From the NCBI GenBank assembly GCA_030683155.1, contig JAUXMV010000078.1:50297-114296 (forward strand): a DNA stretch of 64,000 nt, read 5' to 3'. The notes below the pieces were generated by a model that was given only the letters and a program-made list of their open reading frames with translations, was not told the origin of the DNA and did no database searches. How positions within the stretch are numbered: position 1 is the first letter of the stretch; each line of letters starts with the position of its first letter. Below, one piece after another: positions 53,580-61,114 of the stretch. A program made the position numbers and the translations under genes. Source of the stretch: Bacteroidales bacterium (GTDB lineage Bacteria; Bacteroidota; Bacteroidia; Bacteroidales; F082).

Positions 53580-56500
53580 ATGAGTTTATCTTCAATTAGT
53601 ATACGAAGACCAGTTCTGGCAACAGTTCTTTCCATTTTGATTATCCTTTTTGGAATTATAGGCTTGGTTACTTTGGGTGTTCGCGAATATCCGAGTGTTG
53701 ACCCGCCAATTATCACCGTAACAACCAATTATGTTGGTGCCAATGCCGATGTCATAGAAACACAAATAACAGAGCCACTCGAAGAGTCGATAAACGGTAT
53801 TGCCGGTATCCGCACTTTAACTTCCGTAAGCCGCGACGGACGCAGCACCATCACAGTCGAGTTTGATTTGTCAATTGATCTTGAAACTGCCGCCAATGAT
53901 GTCCGCGACAGAGTTTCACGGTCGCTCTGGAACCTTCCTCCCGATGCTGATCCTCCTATTGTGGCCAAAGCCGATGCCGATTCAAACCCAATCATCTTTT
54001 TAAACATAAAAAGCGAGCAACGCTCATTGCTTGAACTCACCGAAATCGCTGAACGTACTTTTAAAGAAAGCCTCCAAACCATTCCAGGCGTAAGTTCTAT
54101 TGCAATATGGGGTTCCAAGCAATACTCAATGCGGCTTTGGATAGATCCAGCCAGGCTTGCGGCCTACAACCTGGTGCCGCTCGATGTGCGAAATGCTTTA
54201 ATGCGTGAAAACCTTGAACTGCCTTCAGGCCGCATTGAAGGAAATACGGTTGAACTGACCGTGCGCACTCAAAGCCGGCTTGAGACACCGGAAGAATTTA
54301 ATAATCTCATCATAAAGGAATCGGAAGGAAGTATCATAAGGTTTAAAGACATTGGTTATGCAGAACTGGCCCCACTCAACGAACGCACACTTCTACGCCG
54401 CGATGGTATTCCGATGGTCGGAAACGCCATCGTTCCGCAGCCGGGTTCAAACCATGTTGAAATTGCTGATGAGTTTTATCGCCGCATCGAAAAAATAAAA
54501 AAAGACCTTCCTGAAGACATCGAACTGGGTATAGGTTTCGATAACACAGACTATATCCGCAACGCAATTTCCGAAGTGGAGCAAACCATTTATCTGGCTT
54601 TTGTGCTTGTAGTGCTCGTGATTTTCTTTTTTCTCCGCGATTGGAGAACGACTATTATTCCGGTTGTCGTAATCCCGATTTCGTTGATTGGCTCGTTTTT
54701 CATCATGTATGCCGCAGGTTTTTCCATCAATGTACTTACGCTGCTGGGACTTGTGCTTGCTATTGGACTGGTGGTGGATGATGCCATTGTGGTAATTGAA
54801 AATATTTATGCGAAAATAGAAAAAGGTATGCCTCCATTGCAGGCAGGGATGCAAGGTTCGGCTGAAATTTTCTTTGCTATCATTGCAACAACAGTAGCAC
54901 TTGCAACAGTGTTTTTACCTGTCATATTTCTGGAGGGAATCACTGGAAGGCTTTTTCGCGAATTCGGCGTTGTGCTTGCAGGCTCGGTAATTATTTCCTC
55001 TTTTGTCGCCCTTACACTCACTCCGATGCTTTCGACACGCATTCTGAAAAGACGCGAAAAGCACAATTGGTTCTACAATAAAACAGAGCCGTTTTTTATC
55101 TGGCTGGGCAATGCATATTCTGATAGTCTGGCTGCCTTTTTACGTAAGAAATGGTGGGCCTTGATCATTATACTTATTTCAGTTGGTTTCATCTTTGGCT
55201 TTGGAAGGATGATACCTTCAGAGCTTGCTCCGCTGGAAGATCGCTCGGGTATGATGGCTTTTGGCACTGCCCCTGAAGGCAGTACGTTCGAATATATGGA
55301 AGCCTATGTTCAGGAACTCATTCAGGTTGTGGAGCGCGAAGTGCCTGAGATATACTCTCTTGTAACAATCACCTCTCCAGGTTTTGGTGCTGCCAGCTCT
55401 GTGAACTCAGCTTTTGCGCGCATCAGACTTGTAGAGCCCGACAAACGCAATCGGTCACAACAGGAAATTGCCAATCATTTGGGGCGTGAGCTGGGAAAGC
55501 TTACACAGGTAAGAAGCTTTATAACCCAGGAGCAGTCAATTGGTCAACGGGGCGGATTGCCGGTTCAATATGTAATTCAGGCCCGAAACCTTGATAAACT
55601 AAAAGAAATACTTCCTCAGTTTATGGGTGAAATATACCAAAGCGAAATGTTTCAGTTTGCCGATCTCGATCTGAAGTTTAATAAACCAGAACTTCAGGTA
55701 ACCATTAACAGAGAGAAAGCTCGTTCCATGGGGGTTTCAGCTCAGGATATAGCTCAAACACTGCAACTTTCACTGAGTGGACAAAGGTTTGGCTATTTCA
55801 TTATGAATGGAAAACAATACCAGGTGATCGGTCAGCTGGAAAGGGCTTACAGACAGCAACCATTTGACCTGACTTCGCTTTATGTTAAAAACAATGTGGG
55901 CGAAATGATACAACTCTCAAATTTGGTTAATGTGAGAGAACAAACAAATCCGCCAGCTTTGTACCGCTACAACCGCTATGTATCGGCTACGATTTCAGCA
56001 AACCCGGTCGCCGGAAAAACCATTGGTGATGGCATAGCAGAAATGGACAGGATTGCAGCGAAGGTTTTGGACGACACCTACACAACCTCACTTGCAGGCA
56101 CATCCAAAGACTTTCAAGAAAGTTCATCGAGTTTGCTGTTTGCTTTCACACTTGCTTTGGTGCTGATTTATCTCGTGCTTTCAGCACAGTTTGAAAGCTT
56201 TCGCGATCCGCTGATTATTATGTTTACTGTGCCTTTGGCTCTCGCCGGCGCCGTGCTCACACTTTGGTATTTTGGAAAAACTTTGAATATTTTCAGCCAG
56301 ATTGGTATCATCATGCTTATAGGGCTGGTGTCAAAAAACGGAATTCTTATTGTTGAATTTGCCAATCAGCGCAAAGCCGCTGGGCTTAATAAGGCTAAGG
56401 CAATTCATGATGCGGCAGTGGCACGTTTCAGGCCGATTTTAATGACGAGTCTTTCTACAATTCTGGGTGCTGTGCCTATTGCACTTGCTTTAGGCGCTGG

Positions 56501-56684
56501 TTCTGAAAGCCGTGTTTCCATGGGAACAGCCATTATTGGAGGACTAACTTTTGCTACCTTGCTTACACTTTATGTAATTCCAGCTATGTACAGTTATATT
56601 TCTGAAAAAACAAAAGACGTTTCAAATGCCAATGCACTTGAAGAAGTCGAGCAAACGGATCAGGTAAAGGAGGATCTGTTATGA
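53580..56684 (+). CDS. RND efflux pump permease (AcrB/MdtB-type HAE1 family)
   Basis: 1034 residues, standard for RND pumps. It starts with the typical S-I-x-R-P-V-L-A-T-V in the first membrane helix. The proton-relay Asp pair lies in G-L-V-V-D-D-A-I-V-V-I-E-N near 399-400. Conserved segments such as F-L-P-V-I-F-L-E-G and the G-I-L-I-V-E-F-A-N-Q box near residue 925 frame the second half. It exports drugs, bile-like or other amphiphilic compounds using the proton gradient. Overlaps the TolC gene by 4 nt. Confidence 0.94.
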   Translation: MSLSSISIRRPVLATVLSILIILFGIIGLVTLGVREYPSVDPPIITVTTNYVGANADVIETQITEPLEESINGIAGIRTLTSVSRDGRSTITVEFDLSIDLETAANDVRDRVSRSLWNLPPDADPPIVAKADADSNPIIFLNIKSEQRSLLELTEIAERTFKESLQTIPGVSSIAIWGSKQYSMRLWIDPARLAAYNLVPLDVRNALMRENLELPSGRIEGNTVELTVRTQSRLETPEEFNNLIIKESEGSIIRFKDIGYAELAPLNERTLLRRDGIPMVGNAIVPQPGSNHVEIADEFYRRIEKIKKDLPEDIELGIGFDNTDYIRNAISEVEQTIYLAFVLVVLVIFFFLRDWRTTIIPVVVIPISLIGSFFIMYAAGFSINVLTLLGLVLAIGLVVDDAIVVIENIYAKIEKGMPPLQAGMQGSAEIFFAIIATTVALATVFLPVIFLEGITGRLFREFGVVLAGSVIISSFVALTLTPMLSTRILKRREKHNWFYNKTEPFFIWLGNAYSDSLAAFLRKKWWALIIILISVGFIFGFGRMIPSELAPLEDRSGMMAFGTAPEGSTFEYMEAYVQELIQVVEREVPEIYSLVTITSPGFGAASSVNSAFARIRLVEPDKRNRSQQEIANHLGRELGKLTQVRSFITQEQSIGQRGGLPVQYVIQARNLDKLKEILPQFMGEIYQSEMFQFADLDLKFNKPELQVTINREKARSMGVSAQDIAQTLQLSLSGQRFGYFIMNGKQYQVIGQLERAYRQQPFDLTSLYVKNNVGEMIQLSNLVNVREQTNPPALYRYNRYVSATISANPVAGKTIGDGIAEMDRIAAKVLDDTYTTSLAGTSKDFQESSSSLLFAFTLALVLIYLVLSAQFESFRDPLIIMFTVPLALAGAVLTLWYFGKTLNIFSQIGIIMLIGLVSKNGILIVEFANQRKAAGLNKAKAIHDAAVARFRPILMTSLSTILGAVPIALALGAGSESRVSMGTAIIGGLTFATLLTLYVIPAMYSYISEKTKDVSNANALEEVEQTDQVKEDLL

Positions 56685-57994
56685 GAAGTTTAAAAATCTA
56701 TCTGATAATTATTTTTGCGTTAGGCACTTTTACACTTTCCTCACAGGAAAAACTTGATCTGCAAAATGCAATCAGTATTGGTCTGGAAAACAATTACGGC
56801 ATTCGGTTGGTAAGGCAAGACGCAGCTGTTGCTGCAAACAACAATACCTTGGGCAATGCTGGCTTTTTGCCAAGGCTCAGCGCTTCAGGAAGTCAAAGCT
56901 ATAGTGTTACCAACTCTAATCAGGAATACCTTTCCGGAATAACAAGTGACAGAAGCGGGGCAAAAGCTGATGCCTTAAACGCCGGCCTTCAATTGAACTG
57001 GATGCTCTTTGATGGAATGCGGATGTTCAGACGCTATGATCAGTTGGGCCAACTTGAAGAGAGAAGCGAGCTGCAGCTTTTACTTACTGTCGAAAACACA
57101 ATAAGCGATATTCATGCAGCTTATTACACCCTTGCCCAGCTCAACCATCAAAAGAAAGTACTCGAAGAAACCCTCTCCGTTGATAACGAACGACTTCAAC
57201 TCTCCGTTCATAAGCTCGAAACCGGTGCCGGATCAAGGCTTGAAGTGCTTCAGGCGCAAGTAGATATGAATGCCGACAGCGCCATGTACATTAATCTTAT
57301 CGATCAGATTGACCGAACACGGATAAACCTGAACCAGTTAATGGGCCGTGATCCCCAAACCTTTTTCACGGTTGAAGATTCTGTCACAGTGGATGCCTCC
57401 ATGATGGCGGAAACCTTGCAGCAGCAAATGCTTGAGCGAAACACCATGCTGGAACTGAGTAGAAAAGATGAGCAGCTGGCACAACTTGCATTGCGCGAGA
57501 TCAAAGGCCGGCAGCTTCCGGAAGTAGGATTTAACTTTGGCTATAATTTCATCAACCAGCAAAGCGAGTCGGGTTTCCTTGTTCAAAACCGTTCATCGGG
57601 TCTCACCTATGGATTGAATGCAAGCATGAATCTCTTCAATGGGTTTAACACCCGACGCGAACAGCAAAACTTACAGATACAAATCCAAAGCAGTCGGATA
57701 AGACTTGAAAGTCTGATAAACGAACTCAATGCGACTCTTCAAAGCAATTTTGGAAGTTATTCCAGTAAGCTCAGACTGATGAGCATGGAAAGACAAAATT
57801 TGCTTTCCGCAAAGGAAAACCTTGATATTGCTAAAGAACGATACAGCTTTGGCGACTTATCCGGCATTGAGTTCCGTGAAGCCCAGCGCAACTATCTTTA
57901 TGCAGAAGCAAGGCTTTTGAATGTACTTCTTGATGCCAAACTACTCGAAACTTCGTTGATTCAGCTTGCAGGAAAGCTTGTGATCCAGAAATAG
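56681..57994 (+). CDS. TolC-family outer membrane efflux protein
   Basis: 437 residues with signal peptide. Two TolC repeats of long heptad helices are seen (for instance L-E-V-L-Q-A-Q-V-D near 188 and Y-S-F-G-D-L-S-G-I-E-F-R-E-A-Q-R near 388). It forms the outer channel of the tripartite pump together with the two upstream genes. Overlap of ATGA with the permease gene indicates translational coupling. Confidence 0.92.
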   Translation: MRSLKIYLIIIFALGTFTLSSQEKLDLQNAISIGLENNYGIRLVRQDAAVAANNNTLGNAGFLPRLSASGSQSYSVTNSNQEYLSGITSDRSGAKADALNAGLQLNWMLFDGMRMFRRYDQLGQLEERSELQLLLTVENTISDIHAAYYTLAQLNHQKKVLEETLSVDNERLQLSVHKLETGAGSRLEVLQAQVDMNADSAMYINLIDQIDRTRINLNQLMGRDPQTFFTVEDSVTVDASMMAETLQQQMLERNTMLELSRKDEQLAQLALREIKGRQLPEVGFNFGYNFINQQSESGFLVQNRSSGLTYGLNASMNLFNGFNTRREQQNLQIQIQSSRIRLESLINELNATLQSNFGSYSSKLRLMSMERQNLLSAKENLDIAKERYSFGDLSGIEFREAQRNYLYAEARLLNVLLDAKLLETSLIQLAGKLVIQK

Positions 57995-58161
57995 AAAGGT
58001 CATAGGCTTTATGATAAATTTTCGATTTTCTATTGCGATTATAACCAGATAAATTCTTGCCTGACTTCGATAATTTGATGTTGGTTGAATTGGTGTTGTA
58101 GAAGAATGGTTTAAAAAGTGATGATGAAAAGACAGTCGTTGCCCGCTTTGTAAAAGAGGGG

Positions 58162-58833
58162 TCATACAGAGATATAACCATATTTTTCGGCGTATCTGCT
58201 AAGCCCAATTACAGATTTTGCCTTTGTTTTACTGAAAATATTTTTGCGGTGTGTTTCTACTGTGCGCTCACTGATGAAGAGCTTTTCGGCAATTTGTTGG
58301 GTTGTAAGTTCTTTAGAGATCAAAATCAGAATTTCAATTTCACGTTTGGTTAATGTAGCATCAGGTTCTATGTTGTTTGAATAGGATCGCGTGTATAATT
58401 CCACGTTACTTTTCTCAACTTTATTGAACAAAACTTCCTGAATATCGCTACCCAAAAATTTTGACCCTTCTGCAACTGTTCTGATTGCGTGTGTCAATTC
58501 CTGAATGCTTGCTGATTTTAAAATATAGCCAGATGCACCTGCCATGATCATTTTTTCGACATATTCATATTCATCATACATGGTAAGTGCAAGGATTTTT
58601 ATAGTTGGATCCCATTCTTTCAACTTGCGAGTCAATTGAACTCCTGAAAGCTGTGGCATATTGATATCGACCAAATAAACATCAGCTGTGTGCTGATCAA
58701 TCTGGGCAAGAAAATCAACAGGATTCATGGAAAAACCCGCTATTTCAAAGCTTTTCAAATCAGCCAGTAAAGAACACAAACCTTCAACAAAGAGCTTGTG
58801 GTCATCAATGATAAAAACAGAAACATTGTTCAT
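58162..58833 (-). CDS. NarL/LuxR-family response regulator
   Basis: 223 residues. The receiver domain has the acidic pair D10-D11, phosphoacceptor D56 in Y-L-V-D-I-N-M-P, and the conserved Lys near 106. The C-terminal LuxR helix-turn-helix (T-K-R-E-I-E-I-L, E-R-T-V-E-T-H-R-K-N-I) is intact. It directly follows the sensor kinase gene with 1 nt between, so they form a cognate pair. The likely targets are the 16-nt repeats at 60932-60970; this is inference. Confidence 0.93.
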   Translation of the reverse strand: MNNVSVFIIDDHKLFVEGLCSLLADLKSFEIAGFSMNPVDFLAQIDQHTADVYLVDINMPQLSGVQLTRKLKEWDPTIKILALTMYDEYEYVEKMIMAGASGYILKSASIQELTHAIRTVAEGSKFLGSDIQEVLFNKVEKSNVELYTRSYSNNIEPDATLTKREIEILILISKELTTQQIAEKLFISERTVETHRKNIFSKTKAKSVIGLSRYAEKYGYISV

Positions 58834-58834
58834 T

Positions 58835-60814
58835 CTATGCTTTCATTTCTTTTATTAAAGGAACTATGAATGTTACAATCGTTCCCATTCCGATTTTACT
58901 ATCAATAAACATATTACCTTTAAGGCTTTCAATTCTATTGCGGGTACTTTTCATTCCCAGACCTTTGCTTTGCACTAAGTCAGTTGGATCGAACCCCTGT
59001 CCGTTGTCTTCAATCATTACTGTGATATCATCTTTGCTTCCAATAATCTGGATATTGATCTCCGTGCCATTGGCATGACGTAGAATGTTGTTGATACTTT
59101 CGAGGATTGACCGGTAAAGTACATGTTCGACATAGGGTTCCAAATTATCGTTTATACCATACATATCAAGACTCACACGATGGTTTTTGGTTTCATTCAT
59201 CCGAACAACGAGATTCCTAATGGCAGCTTCAAACCCCTTTTCAATAAGAACCACAGGTGCCATATTCTGAGAAATCTGCTTGATTTCCCTCAGAATTTCA
59301 TTGATGGTTTCAAGGGTATTACCAAGCATTTTTTGGTTTGTTCCATTACCGTTTGTGGAGTGATCAGCCAGAGCAGTAATATTGAGTTTAGCGAGTGAAA
59401 GCAGTGGCCCTACACGGTCGTGCAATTCCAGTCCAATCTGTTTTCTTTCCTGAATTTCTGCATCAAGAGCTACTTTTGATCTTTCTTCAGTTGCCTTAAG
59501 ATTGGCTTCATTAATTTTTTTCTGCTGTTCAGATCTGACTTTGTTTGCATAATAGTAATAGAGGGCGGCTACGATAATAATAATGACTAAAGACACAAGT
59601 ATGATAATGAAAATGGTGTTATTGCGTTGATTGATCAGGTATTCCTGACGTTCAATTTCGAGCCGTTGTATTTCCTTATCTTTACTCAGGTGCTGTATTT
59701 CCTTATGGTAAATGCTGTGTAGCTTTGACTCATTCAGGATTCGGTTTTTTAATTCTGCTGCTGTTTGGTAATGATGTAAACTTTTCTGGAAGTCGGTAGC
59801 TTTCTCGTAGATTTTACTTAACATAAAGTGAGCATCAACAATCATTTGTTCATCATTGACATCAACGGCAAATTCCAGTGCATTGAAAGCATATTTCATT
59901 GCTTTTACTAGTTCAGCGATTTCAAGGTAAGCTGTTGCGAATCCAATATAAATCGTACAAAGTGTACTCTTATTATTGATCTTCAAAGCTTCCGTTTCAC
60001 TTTGATTATAAAGAAGGAGGGCATCATCGTGATGACCCAATGCAAGGTAGATATCGCCTTTCGTTTTGAGGGATGTCGACAAACTATAAAGCTCATGAAT
60101 ATTACTAGATAAATCGATTGCCTCGTTTATAAGAATGAGTGCTGAATCGTATTTATTGGCATAAAGGTAGCTTCTGGCCATGTATGATAAAACCACAGTT
60201 TGACCGGGCAATAGTTGTAGTTTCTTAAAGCCAAGCAATCCGGCATTGTAATGATACATAGCTTTTTCAGGGTTATCTAATGCAGCATAAAGAATACCTA
60301 TATTGCAGTGTACACCGGCTATCTTGTCATAAACTTTGTATTTTTCATAATAGCTTAGAGCCTCCAGATAATTGGAGATGGCTTCTGTATAATTTCTTGC
60401 AAAGTAGTTAATGCCACCGATATTATTATAGGTATCTCCGGAACGCTCAAGGTTTCCGGATTGTTGCGCCACTTCGAGGGCATGATGATAGTACTCCAGT
60501 GCTTTCAGGTATTCTGACTTGATTGCATGAGATGCTCCAACAAGATTTAATAGCCTTATCTCCCAATCGGATTGCTTGCGTTCGTTTGCAATTTTTATAC
60601 CTTTTAGAGCCAAAAGTCTGGCGCTATCAGGATTATGGTAAACAAGTGTCTGAAGATTGTGAAAGAGACTGTCTATTGTCATTCCATCTACTTCAAACTG
60701 TTTTATTTCGCTTTTACTGATTCCCGGAAAAAGAATGATTTCAAGCTTTGTGGGCTGAACAAACATCAAAAGGAGCAGTAGGAAGTTGATATGCTTATGA
60801 ATACCAATAGACAT
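58835..60814 (-). CDS. TPR-containing sensor histidine kinase (HisKA_3/NarX-type)
   Basis: 659 residues from the ATG at 60814; an in-frame GTG at 60841 would add 9. The N-terminal ~380 residues are tetratricopeptide-like helices preceded by a signal-type hydrophobic start, followed by one membrane helix (about 400-420), a coiled coil, and the kinase core. The phosphoacceptor His (~465) is in L-E-L-H-D-R-V-G, the HisKA_3 signature, and the HATPase part has N-N-I-L-R-H and G-x-G-M motifs. The architecture is frequent in Bacteroidota; the signal is unknown. Confidence 0.9.
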   Translation of the reverse strand: MSIGIHKHINFLLLLLMFVQPTKLEIILFPGISKSEIKQFEVDGMTIDSLFHNLQTLVYHNPDSARLLALKGIKIANERKQSDWEIRLLNLVGASHAIKSEYLKALEYYHHALEVAQQSGNLERSGDTYNNIGGINYFARNYTEAISNYLEALSYYEKYKVYDKIAGVHCNIGILYAALDNPEKAMYHYNAGLLGFKKLQLLPGQTVVLSYMARSYLYANKYDSALILINEAIDLSSNIHELYSLSTSLKTKGDIYLALGHHDDALLLYNQSETEALKINNKSTLCTIYIGFATAYLEIAELVKAMKYAFNALEFAVDVNDEQMIVDAHFMLSKIYEKATDFQKSLHHYQTAAELKNRILNESKLHSIYHKEIQHLSKDKEIQRLEIERQEYLINQRNNTIFIIILVSLVIIIIVAALYYYYANKVRSEQQKKINEANLKATEERSKVALDAEIQERKQIGLELHDRVGPLLSLAKLNITALADHSTNGNGTNQKMLGNTLETINEILREIKQISQNMAPVVLIEKGFEAAIRNLVVRMNETKNHRVSLDMYGINDNLEPYVEHVLYRSILESINNILRHANGTEINIQIIGSKDDITVMIEDNGQGFDPTDLVQSKGLGMKSTRNRIESLKGNMFIDSKIGMGTIVTFIVPLIKEMKA

Positions 60815-60873
60815 AGTCTCTAAAATTATCTTAATAAACACATTCAGACATATAACTTATTTGCTGAATGAGG

Positions 60874-60881
60874 CAAAGTTA
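60874..60881 (-). promoter_or_regulatory. Candidate -7 box (TAACTTTG) for the kinase-regulator operon
   Basis: Minus-strand 60881-60874 reads TAACTTTG, exact consensus, 59 nt before the ATG at 60814. No well-spaced TTG upstream. Confidence 0.45.
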
Positions 60882-60931
60882 ATGCATAAAACGACAATGA
60901 TTTATTGCAATTTGAATATTGTGTTGAAAAA

Positions 60932-60970
60932 TACCCGCTACTACGGATGTGCTTTACCCATTACTACGGA
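60932..60970. promoter_or_regulatory. Two 16-nt direct repeats (TACCCnnTACTACGGA), putative response-regulator sites
   Basis: TACCCGCTACTACGGA at 60932-60947 and TACCCATTACTACGGA at 60955-60970: 14 of 16 bases identical, starts 23 nt apart, so on the same DNA face. They lie 24-62 nt upstream of the TATCTTTG box of the secreted-protein gene and in the gap shared with the two-component operon. The second copy begins TACCCAT, which also fits the E. coli NarL heptamer TACYYMT; this may be chance. Confidence 0.55.
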
Positions 60971-60993
60971 ATCATTAACTTGTTCATTGACAA

Positions 60994-61001
60994 TATCTTT
61001 G
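60994..61001 (+). promoter_or_regulatory. Candidate -7 box (TATCTTTG) for the secreted-protein gene
   Basis: Exact TAnnTTTG match giving a leader of about 105 nt. The leader contains a TACCGG/CCGGTA hairpin at 61068-61086. No TTG at 19-20 nt upstream, consistent with dependence on an activator. Confidence 0.5.
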
Positions 61002-61114
61002 TCTTTATCAAGGTGGGCTAGGTGAAATGAACAAACAAAGGACACCTACTGCCAGTTGTAACTAAGTACCGGACTTAAGCCGGTATTGAAATATTAACCA
61101 TTAAAGATTAAAAT